Assembly: GCA_022447225.1 (NCBI GenBank)
Contig: JAKVAZ010000007.1
Coordinates: forward strand, 174,475-238,474
DNA length: 64,000 bases
Direction of reading: 5' to 3'
DNA from: Fuerstiella sp.
GTDB lineage: Bacteria > Planctomycetota > Planctomycetia > Planctomycetales > Planctomycetaceae
Shown one piece after another: positions 37,136 through 46,667 of the stretch; the first letter of the stretch is position 1, and every line of letters starts with the position of its first letter. A model generated the notes under the pieces. It saw only the letters and a program-made list of their open reading frames with translations. It searched no databases and was not told the DNA's origin. The position numbers and the translations under genes are program-made.

Positions 37136-37909
37136 ATGCTTCGCACAGGAATAGTGATGCTGTTTATCTGCAGCGTCAGTACGACGGGTGTCGGCGCGGA
37201 TGACGAAGTGCCGATCAGGACAAACGAAATACCGGGGCAGAAGCTGTCGACCGGAAACAATACAGATCATGGTACCTCGCCAGTGCATTCTGACGCTGGA
37301 CCTGACGGAATTCAGCCATCCCGTCCACACCAGATTACAGATATCCGGGTGCCACTGAATCCGGTGCCGATGCGGGTGGCGTCTGTACTGCCTGTCCGGT
37401 CACCGATATCCGGTCCTCAGTACGTTAGCGTGCCCGACACACCGGGGATTGTGCAACCTGTTCATCCCGTTCGAAACCGGCAGCTGTATCAGGCACCTCA
37501 ACCTGTCTACCGGAATTCACCCGGTGTTTACAGTGTCGTCTCAAACGGTGTGGCCCGGGGCCCGGCATCATCAGCCGGTGGAATCGCACCCGGGGCTGCC
37601 GGATCAAAGTCTGGTACTCCCCTGTCTCCTGGAACGGCCCTGTACCCGTCACCGGTCCCGGGAATCCCGCAGCAGATCGGTGGAACGGCGATTTCCAGTC
37701 AATTTCTGAATCCACATGAGATGCTCTATCCTCATCACTATCGGGCCATGTATCCGCCTTATTCCTACAAAGTCAACGGCAAATATATGGTCACTCCTTT
37801 TGGTGTGTGGTCTCACGAAGACTGGAACCTGCAGGGAACAGTGGTGGATGTGAAGTACAAATCTTCGATCAGTCCGTTTGCGCTGTTCCAGTCACCGCTT
37901 CGACGCTGA
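37136..37909 (+). CDS. Exported Pro/Gly/Ser-rich protein of unknown function
   Basis: The protein has 257 residues from the ATG at 37136, which has GGAGGG 9 bases upstream; an ATG at 37121 is less well placed. A signal peptide ends near VGADDE. The middle 150 residues are low in complexity and rich in Pro, Ser, Gly and Val (VPDTPGIVQPVHPVRNRQ type). The C-terminal 60 residues are ordered and rich in aromatics (MLYPHHYRAMYPPYSY, then TPFGVWSHEDWNLQG). I know similar C-termini only as hypothetical exported planctomycete proteins. It is the first of three exported genes in a row. Confidence 0.75.
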   Translation: MLRTGIVMLFICSVSTTGVGADDEVPIRTNEIPGQKLSTGNNTDHGTSPVHSDAGPDGIQPSRPHQITDIRVPLNPVPMRVASVLPVRSPISGPQYVSVPDTPGIVQPVHPVRNRQLYQAPQPVYRNSPGVYSVVSNGVARGPASSAGGIAPGAAGSKSGTPLSPGTALYPSPVPGIPQQIGGTAISSQFLNPHEMLYPHHYRAMYPPYSYKVNGKYMVTPFGVWSHEDWNLQGTVVDVKYKSSISPFALFQSPLRR

Positions 37910-38069
37910 TCCGATGCCGGTGTGAGCTGAAGCTGACGGACTCAGGCAGTGCTTTATAAACCGGCGGCCAGAAGAATTGATTCGACGAATCTGAACCGGA
38001 ATAGCGCGTCAACGGCTGACTCGCTGCCTACAGAATATTTTACGGACCCTGAAACAAGGTGGATCCAGA

Positions 38070-38561
38070 ATGCATATTCAACACTGCTCCCCGGCATGGA
38101 TAGCCACTGCGATCTGCATGACGGCCTGTATGTCGTCTGCTGTTGCAGACGATGCACCAGGTGTTGTGCGGATGGCGGACCTGAAACCTGTTGCCAGTCA
38201 GCAAGGTAAAACTGCGGAACCGTACCGGGATGTTAAATTTTCGGGAGTCGGAACAGGTGCCGGCAACTCCTATTCGTCTGAGTACCCGGTTCACTGGTGC
38301 TACGGTGCCGGAAGTCAAAAGGGTGTGCCGCTGCTCGGAAGGTATCAGATTACCTATGCGAGTCAGCCTTCCTATGCAGATCCCCGGGACAGCAAAGCCT
38401 GGGCGGCTCAGGGATACGGAATGCCTGTGACAGTGCCAACTGCACCGCTGGTTCGATACTCATACAACTACAGCCACGGGACGCCGGCCAGTCGCCTGAC
38501 TCCCCTTTCGACATACAATCCATCCACCTCACGACAACCATTGTTTCTACGTTCGTGGTAG
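38070..38561 (+). CDS. Exported small Tyr/Ser/Gly-rich protein
   Basis: This 163-residue protein has a signal peptide cut near SSAVADDAP and the ribosome binding site AAGGTGG upstream. The mature part is rich in Tyr, Ser, Gly and Pro, with YSSEYPVHWCYGAGSQKG and RYSYNYSHG, and only one Cys. No known domain is seen. It is on the same strand as the two neighbouring exported genes, 160 bases from the first, and may be an envelope or matrix component (inference). Confidence 0.7.
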   Translation: MHIQHCSPAWIATAICMTACMSSAVADDAPGVVRMADLKPVASQQGKTAEPYRDVKFSGVGTGAGNSYSSEYPVHWCYGAGSQKGVPLLGRYQITYASQPSYADPRDSKAWAAQGYGMPVTVPTAPLVRYSYNYSHGTPASRLTPLSTYNPSTSRQPLFLRSW

Positions 38562-38622
38562 TGGAAATTTGACAACATCAGTCAACCCGGCTGGTGGAAT
38601 TTCTGTCGGTTGAGTCCGGCAG

Positions 38623-38695
38623 CGGAAGTCAGCTTCCGGCCGAGACTGCAACTCCCGCATTGTTGCAGTCAGGCCGGTCCGGATCGCCGGATTTT
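38623..38695 (+). terminator. Three tandem hairpins between exported genes
   Basis: Three inverted repeats follow each other. The first is CGGAAG/CTTCCG at 38623-38638. The second is GACTGCAAC/GTTGCAGTC at 38644-38670, extended by flanking GGCC pairs at 38638-38641 and 38672-38675. The third is TCCGG/CCGGA at 38678-38691, directly followed by TTTT. The last is a short intrinsic terminator. The middle one is the most stable. They start 61 bases after the previous stop codon. Confidence 0.55.
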
Positions 38696-38822
38696 GACAC
38701 GACAGCTTACCGGGTGCAGTGAGGAACGAATCCGCTGAGTTACCTGACGCCGATCAACGGTTCATATCCACCCTCGAACGATTATCTCGAATCCAACCAG
38801 TGATTCGAAGGAGATGCAACTC

Positions 38823-39392
38823 ATGTTACGACCATTCGCTCTGATTGGGACTGTTGGGATGGTGGCCATGTGGGCCGGCGTTGCAAATGCCCAGCAGGTT
38901 TCCGACTGTCAGGCCTGTGATCAGTCAGGAGGGATCTATTACGCCGGAAGCTGGGCCGGTGACGGTAACTGCCGGTCCGCGGGCTGCAACTTAGCGGCAC
39001 CGACGAAAGGCTGGAACGCCCCGCTCAGACTTCCGGTGAACAGAGACGGCATCTGGTATCGCAACAACTGGCCGCAGGCATGGTACGGAAATCCCGGCGG
39101 TGGATTTATCGGGAACTCACCGATGGTCTACCAGCCTACTGATACGACACAGCTTGGATTTTCGTACGCCAAAGTCCCTACCTGGCAGGCTCGACGTATG
39201 ATCCCGCCGACGCCGTGTCCGTCTGATTTTCATGTTCGCGGCAATGTACCTGTTCAGTCCAGTCGACTGCCTGATCCGTGCCTTGGCCGTGGCTGCCGGA
39301 CGTGTGAGACCTGTCCTCAGGGACATTCTGTTACAAAAAACAGAAAGAAGGGACTGTTCCGGATCGCATCGTTCGCAAAGATCTTTGAATAG
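38823..39392 (+). CDS. Exported Cys/Gly-rich protein of unknown function
   Basis: This 189-residue protein starts at ATG 38823, with AAGGAG nine bases upstream; the ATG at 38814 abuts the ribosome binding site and is less likely. A signal peptide is cut at VANAQQ. The mature part has paired cysteines (CQACDQ, then GCRTCETCPQG near residue 165) and aromatic Gly-rich stretches (WYRNNWPQAWYGNPGG). The Cys pairs could form disulfides or bind metal. The C-terminus is basic. It is the third gene of the exported cluster and ends in a strong terminator. Confidence 0.75.
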   Translation: MLRPFALIGTVGMVAMWAGVANAQQVSDCQACDQSGGIYYAGSWAGDGNCRSAGCNLAAPTKGWNAPLRLPVNRDGIWYRNNWPQAWYGNPGGGFIGNSPMVYQPTDTTQLGFSYAKVPTWQARRMIPPTPCPSDFHVRGNVPVQSSRLPDPCLGRGCRTCETCPQGHSVTKNRKKGLFRIASFAKIFE

Positions 39393-39409
39393 AACCAGAC
39401 ATGCTTAAC

Positions 39410-39446
39410 ATCCCGTTCCGATATTCTGTCGGAGCGGGATTTTTAT
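39410..39446 (+). terminator. Rho-independent terminator after the exported-protein cluster
   Basis: Twelve pairs (one T-G) form between 39410-39421 and 39429-39440, with a 7-base loop and the tail TTTTAT. It starts 17 bases after the stop codon. The remaining gap to 39712 holds no recognisable gene. Confidence 0.93.
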
Positions 39447-39712
39447 TTGGTGGTAAACAGTTCCAACAGAACAGGCAGATCAATCACCGGCCGTGGACGG
39501 CTCCGTATAAACCGGAAGCGTCTGCTGTGGTCGTGCGCAGGCCGGCTGCTGAAACACGTTGTCCTGAAAAATCACCTGTCCAAAACGAATATCCGCCGCA
39601 TAGACTTCTAAAACAAAACAATCGGTGGTCCGTAACGGAATCCCCGGACACGCTCTCAAATTGCTACTCTACGCTTTGCGGTCTCAATTCCAGGCCATTG
39701 TCGGCGGTCTGG

Positions 39713-40135
39713 TTACTTGAGAAATTCGTCACTGTGTTTCTTCCGTGATCGTGAAGGGACCCAGGTGTTGCCGCTTAACAGACGGATCTCACGCACTTCA
39801 TCGGCAGTGATCGGTTTTTGTCGGGCTGGAGGGACCGTGCGTTTTCGATCGATCGGGCACGGCTGGTAATCCACCGTATGGTCTGTTCTTGTGCGGGGTC
39901 GAAATGCGGCACACCAGAATTCCAGTCCGGTTCCCAGATTGGGCCAGCGAATAACAACCAACATTGCCAGAAACATTACCGCGGAACACAGAATCAACGC
40001 CATGAACCAGGACGAAACCTCTCGGGCCGCGGCGGCAAACATGATACAGGAAATTCCGGATCCCAGCACAACGGTGAAGCTGGCAGCAAACAAACTACCC
40101 GAATCGTTGCCATGTTTTCGTTGACGCTTCATCAT
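39713..40135 (-). CDS. Small membrane protein, unknown
   Basis: The protein has 140 residues from the ATG at 40135, which follows GGAG; an upstream in-frame ATG at 40171 is possible. Two hydrophobic helices at about residues 15-60 (TVVLGSGISCIMFAAAA, then FMALILCSAVMFLAMLVV) are followed by a basic soluble tail ending in SRSRKKHSDEF. I do not recognise the family. It follows the unknown exported gene on the same strand by about 100 bases. Confidence 0.6.
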   Translation of the reverse strand: MMKRQRKHGNDSGSLFAASFTVVLGSGISCIMFAAAAREVSSWFMALILCSAVMFLAMLVVIRWPNLGTGLEFWCAAFRPRTRTDHTVDYQPCPIDRKRTVPPARQKPITADEVREIRLLSGNTWVPSRSRKKHSDEFLK

Positions 40136-40238
40136 GACCGACTCCATCTGGCTTTTACAAAGTTTAGCCAATCGTCAGGCGTCCGTCGAACCCGAACAAT
40201 GCAGTGACCATCCGCTGTATTACCGGATGAAATCCGGC

Positions 40239-41198
40239 TCAGTTTTCGTCCCGGATGTTCAGTACCAGCTGATTGATGTCTTCCAGTAGTTGTTCGTCTT
40301 CGTGCAGGTCCGGGAACTGGGTCCGGACAATTGACGATCGCAGAACAATCGTCGAATCCCGGGCCGTGCCCGGGACGAGAGACGCAACCATCAGTGCTAC
40401 GACGTTCTGTTGTTCCGACTGTAACTGAAATACCCGATCCAGTACACGCGTTCGTAATTCAGTGGCCGCCAGTTTCACCGCGTTATCGGACAGATCATCC
40501 CCCTTAAGGTCCTGCCGTCGCAGCCTGTGAACGGCTTCAGCCGTTTGGCCGGCAAGGATCGGCATGATGTGCGACCAGATCGGACCAGCCGCTGCAATAA
40601 ACGTTGCTTCTTCCTGATAAAAACGGCGCATTAAATTGATTTGAGACCGGAGTCTTTTCTGTGGTTCATCAGCGGTATTCTGCAGTGTTGCACTTTTCAG
40701 CGAACCTGCGACGTCACCGCGAGCACGTTCCCAGTCCGCATACTGACTCTGGTAATCAGTCAGTGCATTTGCCAGTTTGACGTTGTTCACACTGGTCGTG
40801 GATGTTTTGCTGAAGGAACGAACGACCTGCTGACGAATGATCCGATCACGATGCCGTGAGCCAGGCTGCAGTTGACTGATTTCCTTCACCAACATCACCA
40901 GGTCATTTGGCTGCGTCTGAATCTGATTCGTGCAGTGGCTTGTCGTAGCATCGGCTTTCTGCACAGTGATGTGTCCGACGGGTGCAAAGTGTCCATGAAC
41001 CGCACGAAATACTGCGAGTCGGTCCTGGTTGGCAATCGTGTGAGCCGTTCCCAGGTCAATCAGACAGGACGATCCCGTGGTGTGCATGACGAGTCCGCTC
41101 ACATAGACAATGCTGGAACGCTCTTCTGTTTTATCCTGGGCCACACCCGTCGACAGACACGTGACGAGTGTGCAGATCAGAACAAACCGTTTACACAT
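40239..41198 (-). CDS. Exported protein of unknown function
   Basis: This 319-residue protein has a signal peptide cut at TGVAQDKT. Residues 25-105 look like a small beta-domain (IVYVSGLVMHTTGSSCLIDLGTAHTI, then GHITVQKADATTSHC). The rest is helical and charged, with about six predicted helices (for example AATELRTRVLDRVFQLQ). I know no family. It lies downstream of the MoxR operon on the same strand with a 144-base gap, so it may or may not belong to it. An AGGAGG-like site precedes the ATG. Confidence 0.65.
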   Translation of the reverse strand: MCKRFVLICTLVTCLSTGVAQDKTEERSSIVYVSGLVMHTTGSSCLIDLGTAHTIANQDRLAVFRAVHGHFAPVGHITVQKADATTSHCTNQIQTQPNDLVMLVKEISQLQPGSRHRDRIIRQQVVRSFSKTSTTSVNNVKLANALTDYQSQYADWERARGDVAGSLKSATLQNTADEPQKRLRSQINLMRRFYQEEATFIAAAGPIWSHIMPILAGQTAEAVHRLRRQDLKGDDLSDNAVKLAATELRTRVLDRVFQLQSEQQNVVALMVASLVPGTARDSTIVLRSSIVRTQFPDLHEDEQLLEDINQLVLNIRDEN

Positions 41199-41342
41199 GC
41201 TAAAATCCTGCGGAAGGAGGTGATTGTGGTGATGGCATAATAATGACCGGTTCGGGGGAGAGCCAAAGAAGAAAACGACTCACATGTGATTCCGTGTGGA
41301 ATTCTGACGGCAGTGCGGGCCGGCAGCGGTTGTTTCATCGTT

Positions 41343-41594
41343 TCATTCTGTTTCGTTACTTTGTTGAAAGATGCGGGCGGCCGTGTTCATTCGAATCAGC
41401 AGAACTGACATGCGCATGACGGCGATTGAAGAAAACACGACGATTCCTGCCTGAATCACCTGTCTGTCTTCGGCAAAACGAAGAGCAATCGAAATCAGAT
41501 AAAGAGCCACAGCCAGAAGTGTCCAGCCGATCAGTTCACGAATCCAGAAGAACATCATGCCGCCTTTTTTAAAGGTACGAATGTTATTTGACAC
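41343..41594 (-). CDS. Small two-helix membrane protein of the MoxR operon
   Basis: The protein has 83 residues starting with GTG; its start overlaps the stop of the preceding gene by 11 bases, so translation is probably coupled. Two hydrophobic helices (LIGWTLLAVALYLISIALRF and VIQAGIVVFSSIAVM) are separated by a short charged loop. An internal ATG (Met12 or Met13) is an alternative start. No family is recognised. It is the last gene of the operon. Confidence 0.65.
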   Translation of the reverse strand: MSNNIRTFKKGGMMFFWIRELIGWTLLAVALYLISIALRFAEDRQVIQAGIVVFSSIAVMRMSVLLIRMNTAARIFQQSNETE

Positions 41595-42327
41595 GCCTCG
41601 GTCGGTGTGACTGTTTGTCCCGGTGACGTCTGCGGTGTTGTTCGATGCTTCGCAGATCCCGGCGAAGCCAGTCGGTGAATCGACTACGGAGATAAATCCC
41701 TGCCTGATCGGGTGTCAGGTGTCGCCAGCGAATTTCGCTGAATGGAAGTGAGATCATCAGATAGACAGCGCACAGAACCAGGCCGACCGACAGGGTCTGC
41801 ATGTCAGACGGTGCGAGGCCGTATTCCTGAATGGATGAGCCATCGGGAGAAGACACTTCCAGTATCCATCCCGCCGCGAGAACGAGTAATAATGAACGCG
41901 CGGCGATCCCGGCAATTTCAGTCCCTGCAGTCGGACGTCGATTGTCAGTGTCAGGGGAGACAGATTGTCCGGATGGGATGGTGATGGTGTTGACCGCACC
42001 GGTGAGTAACTGCCGGAAGGAGCGGACGCCGGTTAGTTTCTGAGACGATCGGAGTCGGGACAGCAGCATCAGTAGTGCCACACAGAAGAATGCTATGATC
42101 AGTCGTGGCGGAGCTTCGACGGCGTTTATGTCTGAGAACGTGAGGTACAGATCGAGCTGAATCAGGATCAGCAGAAAGGGCGCTGACCAGCGAATCAATC
42201 CCATCAGTAGCAGCCCGGCAAAGATCAGCTGAACGGCTAAAGTGGAATATGGATTCTGCAGTTGCCAGATCAGTACGGAGCCGGCACAGCAAGCTGCGAT
42301 GCTATAGCGTCGTTTTGCAGAACCCAT
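41584..42327 (-). CDS. Multi-pass membrane protein of the MoxR operon
   Basis: This 247-residue protein has about six hydrophobic helices in two groups (residues 10-95 and 140-190), split by a polar loop, and ends in a very basic tail (LRRDLRSIEQHRRRHRDKQSHR). No motif is recognised. It lies 50 bases after the DUF58 gene and overlaps the next gene. The place in the operon suggests a membrane partner of MoxR and DUF58, in the slot where VWA or Bat-type proteins often occur. Confidence 0.65.
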   Translation of the reverse strand: MGSAKRRYSIAACCAGSVLIWQLQNPYSTLAVQLIFAGLLLMGLIRWSAPFLLILIQLDLYLTFSDINAVEAPPRLIIAFFCVALLMLLSRLRSSQKLTGVRSFRQLLTGAVNTITIPSGQSVSPDTDNRRPTAGTEIAGIAARSLLLVLAAGWILEVSSPDGSSIQEYGLAPSDMQTLSVGLVLCAVYLMISLPFSEIRWRHLTPDQAGIYLRSRFTDWLRRDLRSIEQHRRRHRDKQSHRPRRVK

Positions 42328-42377
42328 TGGATCCTGAGCAAGCGTTTTTGATCGTTGGGAAATCGGATCAGTCCTGT

Positions 42378-44099
42378 TTAGATATCGCGGGTCGCCGCAC
42401 GTCCCCGACGTCTGCGGTTAAGATTCTGCAGTGTGATGGAAAGTGGTTCATCTCTGTCAGGAAATGCCACCGTGGCCCCAAGAGACCACAGTTTACGCGT
42501 CAGACGATCGCGTTTTTCCTGAAGTTCAATTTGCCACGCTTCGTGCAGAAGAATGGGCGCCGTCGGCGGATCGTTGCCGTTTCCGGAAATGGCGTGCGAA
42601 GAAGGGGCGGGACACACGAAGCTCAGACGGTGGTGTGCGGCCCGGGCCAGCTGAATCACCGGACGGATAGTCGACAGCAGAGGGGCGGCGTCCAGCAGGT
42701 CGCAAACAATCAGGTAGTGTTCATTATCACGAGCCTGAGCGGTCGTCTGTTGAATTGAAATACTAAGGTGTCGCAGCGTCTCATTCAGAGACGCGGAATT
42801 CTGCTGTTCTACTGTTGACGATTGATATGTGATGGGCGAGCGGCCGTGGGCAGTCAGAAATTCTGAAAGATGACGTCCCATGAAGTCATCGTCGTTGAGC
42901 AGTCGAGACCAGTCACTGATGCTGAGTTGATAGAGCTGGCACAGGATTGCAGACAGCCGCCAGCGTGTATGGAACACCCGGCGATTCCACGGAAGGATCG
43001 GAAAGACAGTCCACGGGACTCTGTTGATGTTGATATCGAGCAGATGCGGATAACGTTCCTCGCAGACGTCCATGGCCAGTTTCTGCAGGTCGACAGTCCA
43101 GTTGAGCTGCCCGTTATCGGTGTGGCAGCTTTCGGACAGCATCTCCAGGACACGAAACATCGTTCGGTCACCCCGGCCTGGTGAAATTCGTTTCGCCCCC
43201 GATTCCGAAAACAGGACCAGGCCGGTCGGGTCGCCCGCGTTCACTGCGTTTTTGCAAATACCGGCGGCCAGTCGACTGGATGTGTCACACAGACGACTTC
43301 CACGGTGACCACGACGTGTGCGGGAGGAATTGTCAACGAAAACAATCGTCCGTACGGCGACTTCGGATTCGTATTCACGGGTCATGAGCCTGTCACGACG
43401 CGCTGAGACCTTCCAGGCAATTGACTTGGGTGGATCTCCTGGCACGTATTCGCGCAGTTCAAGCAGTTCAGAGCCCATGCCTGCGCGCTGGAGACGATGG
43501 CTGCCGTGTTGAGGAAGACAGTTGAGGCGTTTGATTTGCGGGTGAGCATCTGCGATCGATTCGCAGCTCGGCAGAATTCGAATCGTCTGCTGTGCAGTAA
43601 CAAAGCGGTCACTCAGAAAAAAACCATGGGGGTCCTGAATCCGCAACAGGCAACCCGACATGGTGGCAGTACCGGCTGCCTGAGGCTGGCAACGGTAGTT
43701 GAAAGTCACCTGCTTCTCCGACGAGACGACAAACTGAACCGGATTTCCCTGGATGACCGTCAGAATGTCGGGCACGAGATCACGAATTCTTGTCCACGGT
43801 TGCAGTTTTCCGCGGTGGCAGTGCACTGTCACGGAAATTCTCATCGTCCGGTCGGCATGGCAAATCCCGGCAGCATCCCCCCGTTGATTGATCCTGCGTT
43901 CGACTGAAATAGAACGGAACTCGCGGAGTACTCTCCATTGAAACCACGTCCATTCGGTTATCATCCAGAGAATGACAGCCAGCGAGAGCAAACTGACTGC
44001 GGAGTTGCCGGTTATTAGTCCGACAATGGCTCCGATCAGCGCTGGAATCAGTGTCCAGACGCCTCTTGCGGTCATTGCAGACTCCGAGCGACCGAGCAT
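42378..44099 (-). CDS. DUF58 protein
   Basis: This 573-residue protein has two N-terminal membrane helices (about 15-50), a beta-rich region, and the DUF58 signature GSELLELREYVPGDPPKSIAWK followed by RRDRLMTREYESE near residue 230. The following VWA-like region (TIVFVDNSS) holds the first part of a MIDAS-like motif. Family members are linked to MoxR ATPases and often help assemble or activate other proteins. It is 26 bases after the MoxR gene. The C-terminal 200 residues are longer than usual. Confidence 0.88.
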   Translation of the reverse strand: MLGRSESAMTARGVWTLIPALIGAIVGLITGNSAVSLLSLAVILWMITEWTWFQWRVLREFRSISVERRINQRGDAAGICHADRTMRISVTVHCHRGKLQPWTRIRDLVPDILTVIQGNPVQFVVSSEKQVTFNYRCQPQAAGTATMSGCLLRIQDPHGFFLSDRFVTAQQTIRILPSCESIADAHPQIKRLNCLPQHGSHRLQRAGMGSELLELREYVPGDPPKSIAWKVSARRDRLMTREYESEVAVRTIVFVDNSSRTRRGHRGSRLCDTSSRLAAGICKNAVNAGDPTGLVLFSESGAKRISPGRGDRTMFRVLEMLSESCHTDNGQLNWTVDLQKLAMDVCEERYPHLLDININRVPWTVFPILPWNRRVFHTRWRLSAILCQLYQLSISDWSRLLNDDDFMGRHLSEFLTAHGRSPITYQSSTVEQQNSASLNETLRHLSISIQQTTAQARDNEHYLIVCDLLDAAPLLSTIRPVIQLARAAHHRLSFVCPAPSSHAISGNGNDPPTAPILLHEAWQIELQEKRDRLTRKLWSLGATVAFPDRDEPLSITLQNLNRRRRGRAATRDI

Positions 44100-44125
44100 T
44101 CCGAGTGATGATATCCTGTCATCGT

Positions 44126-45109
44126 TTAGTCCTGCAGAACGGCTACGGATTCAACGACCTGCTGAATGACTTCTTCCACTGTATGTCCATCCATCTCGGA
44201 TTCCGGTCTCATAATCAGTCGATGTCCAAGAACCGGCTGAATGACACCCTGGACGTCTGCATGGGTCAGATAGTCACGTGCGTGCAGCAGCGCATGAACC
44301 TTTGCTGCTTTCATGATCGAAATGGCGGCCCGAGGACTGCCGCCCAGAAGCAGGTCAGGATGCTCGCGACTCATCCGAATCAAATCAATGATATAAGCCT
44401 GCATCTCAGGGGTGGCATAGACGGAATCCACGCACTGTCGTATCTGTCGGATTTCTTCGGGACCGGTAACCGGTTGAGGAACCGTCATCGGACGACTGTG
44501 CAGGTTCAGCATGTCGATTTCACGATCACGATCCGGATATCCGACAGGAACACGAAACAGGAAACGGTCCAGCTGAGCCTCCGGAAGACGGTACACTCCT
44601 TCCTGCTCGATCGGATTCTGAGTTGCCAGGACCATAAAGGGGTCAGGAAGCGGTAATGTTGTCCCTTCAATCGTGACCTGTTGTTCCTGCATCGCTTCCA
44701 GCAGAGCCGATTGTGTCCGGGCGGGAGCTCGATTGAGTTCATCAGCGAGCAGCAGCTGGCAGAAAATCGGGCCCTTACGAAGCACAAAATCACTCGTTTG
44801 CCGGTCGAGAATCTGTGTACCGGTTACGTCAGACGGCAGGAGATCAGGAGTGAACTGCACTCGTTCATAGTCGATACCCATAACGGTTGAAAATGCGCGG
44901 CAGAGCGATGTTTTGGCCGTTCCGGGAACACCTTCCAGTAACACGTGTCCCCCGGCCAGCAGCGCCATCAGCAGCTGGTCAGTGACAGCGTCCAGTCCAA
45001 CAACCACCTGACTCGTTCCGGCCAGTGCAAGACTGCGCAATTCGCTGACACGTGCGGCCGGATTCTGTTGCTGTGATACAGACACTGAATTTCCTTCTCC
45101 TGCCGGCAC
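44126..45109 (-). CDS. MoxR-family AAA+ ATPase
   Basis: This 327-residue cytoplasmic chaperone-like ATPase has Walker A GVPGTAKT near residue 60, Walker B LLADELNRAP near 122, sensor 1 ATQNPIEQEG near 163, and arginine finger and sensor 2 regions (AQLDRFLFR and GGSPRAAISIMKAAKVHAL). These are the standard MoxR motifs. Such ATPases remodel partner proteins encoded beside them, often DUF58 or VWA proteins. It sits in the middle of the operon, 58 bases after the DUF4350-like gene and 26 before DUF58. Confidence 0.95.
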   Translation of the reverse strand: MPAGEGNSVSVSQQQNPAARVSELRSLALAGTSQVVVGLDAVTDQLLMALLAGGHVLLEGVPGTAKTSLCRAFSTVMGIDYERVQFTPDLLPSDVTGTQILDRQTSDFVLRKGPIFCQLLLADELNRAPARTQSALLEAMQEQQVTIEGTTLPLPDPFMVLATQNPIEQEGVYRLPEAQLDRFLFRVPVGYPDRDREIDMLNLHSRPMTVPQPVTGPEEIRQIRQCVDSVYATPEMQAYIIDLIRMSREHPDLLLGGSPRAAISIMKAAKVHALLHARDYLTHADVQGVIQPVLGHRLIMRPESEMDGHTVEEVIQQVVESVAVLQD

Positions 45110-45167
45110 GTGTTCTGTTTCCTGCCGGGGTAGCGACGTAGAATTGTTGCTTTGAGCGTTTTCGATT

Positions 45168-46667
45168 TCAGACCGGATTTGATCGGGCGCATTTCACAGG
45201 CTGGTGGAGTTGCCGCAGTTGGTAGACCGATTCGCCGAATCGCTCGAATTGCTGATGAGACAGCTGAGTGTTTTCTGTTTCTGTGCTAAATGAAAGTACC
45301 TGGTCCATTGTATCGATTGTTGCACTCGGAACAGGTGACCGGGAAGACAATGTTCGCCAGAGATCTCCGTCGGGCTGCAGGCGGGACCGCCAGTCTTTGG
45401 GGTCCCCGCTTCCAGTGAAGTACCGGCAGGTATCGCGAGCCAAAGCGCGAGTCGCCTGATCGTAATCCGTTACTGGTACGGTCGCGGGGGAAGCAGGCCC
45501 CCGGGGGCGTCGGGGCTGTTTCAACCACGGCGAAGGACTCTGATCAGCCAGGTAGCTTCTGATCAGGAAAATCGTCACTCCGGCTGCAAAGATGGCGAAC
45601 AGGATGCTTCGACGGTAAAAACGGCTGGCCTGATATCTGGGGCGATCTGCTAGTAGTTGGTTCAGGATCTCCGAGTCGTCAATTCGGGCTGCCAGAGTGT
45701 TACCGATGTCGAGCAGGGTTTCGCCCGGCAGGTTAGCCAACGCCTCCAGCGGGAGATCGGATGATTGTTCAGCAGGGATCTGATCAGAGGCCGATCGGAG
45801 ATTCGTCAGAACGTCCGGCGCCAGTTGACGGATCAGTCCGGTCACACGATTTTCCACCGGTTGACCGTCGTTCAGGAAAATGTAAGCGTTTCGGTTATCT
45901 CGTGTGAGTTCCTGAACAAGATTTACCAGAAGTGTCAGGTTGTTGCCGTGCCACAGCATTCCATTGGAAAGCAGGCTGCCGTCTGCCAGCACGACAAGTC
46001 GGCCGGTCCCGTTTCTGCGACTCTGTGCAACTGCAATCACCGGCTGGTGAACGCTTTCCGGCGGATGCACACGATCCGGTAAAACGACCAGTGGTGACCA
46101 TTGGTATTCCATCGAATCGTTCAGCCGGTCAATCCAGCCGGAGCGGTTAATCACGATGGTTGAAACACCGTTCATGAGAGCATTCGAATGGTTGATGTCG
46201 GTCAATTGGATACAGTCTTGGTGACCCTGCCAGCGAAGATTCGGGTCACCAGCAGTCACCGGACCGAAATCAATCCGGAAAAAACCGTACATGTCGGTCG
46301 GTTCATTGGATGCGACCAGAATCACGCCGCCCTTCTTCAGAAAATTGTGGAACAGATTCCATGAGGAAACCCCTTCAAGTTTTCCGGTGAGGATCATCAC
46401 GGATCTGGAGGGAGCAACCATCATTCGATCCCGGTCAAGGCCGAGGTTCTGACCGGGTTCGTTGGGTTGTGATTCAAGTCCCTCAATTTCCAGCAATGTC
46501 TGAAACAGATCGAAATCAAAGTCCCACGTCGGCGGTATGGCAGGAGCAGCAGTATTCGTGGACGTCTGTGCCGGAATGTCGGGAACCACTATCAGCAGCA
46601 GACAGAAAATTGCTGTTTGTGCTGCTTTCGGAACAATTCCGAAGACGCAGGTCTTCATGAAAGGCAT
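45168..46667 (-). CDS. DUF4350-like exported or membrane protein
   Basis: This 499-residue protein has an N-terminal signal or anchor and a DUF4350-type domain (a fold related to class I glutamine amidotransferase-like domains) at about residues 50-260, with FLKKGGVILVASN and GRLVVLADGSLLSN. A single transmembrane helix follows near 355-375 (SILFAIFAAGVTIFLI), then a cytoplasmic C-terminal region of about 120 residues. This layout is typical of DUF4350 proteins in MoxR operons. It overlaps the preceding gene by 13 bases. Confidence 0.75.
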   Translation of the reverse strand: MPFMKTCVFGIVPKAAQTAIFCLLLIVVPDIPAQTSTNTAAPAIPPTWDFDFDLFQTLLEIEGLESQPNEPGQNLGLDRDRMMVAPSRSVMILTGKLEGVSSWNLFHNFLKKGGVILVASNEPTDMYGFFRIDFGPVTAGDPNLRWQGHQDCIQLTDINHSNALMNGVSTIVINRSGWIDRLNDSMEYQWSPLVVLPDRVHPPESVHQPVIAVAQSRRNGTGRLVVLADGSLLSNGMLWHGNNLTLLVNLVQELTRDNRNAYIFLNDGQPVENRVTGLIRQLAPDVLTNLRSASDQIPAEQSSDLPLEALANLPGETLLDIGNTLAARIDDSEILNQLLADRPRYQASRFYRRSILFAIFAAGVTIFLIRSYLADQSPSPWLKQPRRPRGPASPATVPVTDYDQATRALARDTCRYFTGSGDPKDWRSRLQPDGDLWRTLSSRSPVPSATIDTMDQVLSFSTETENTQLSHQQFERFGESVYQLRQLHQPVKCARSNPV

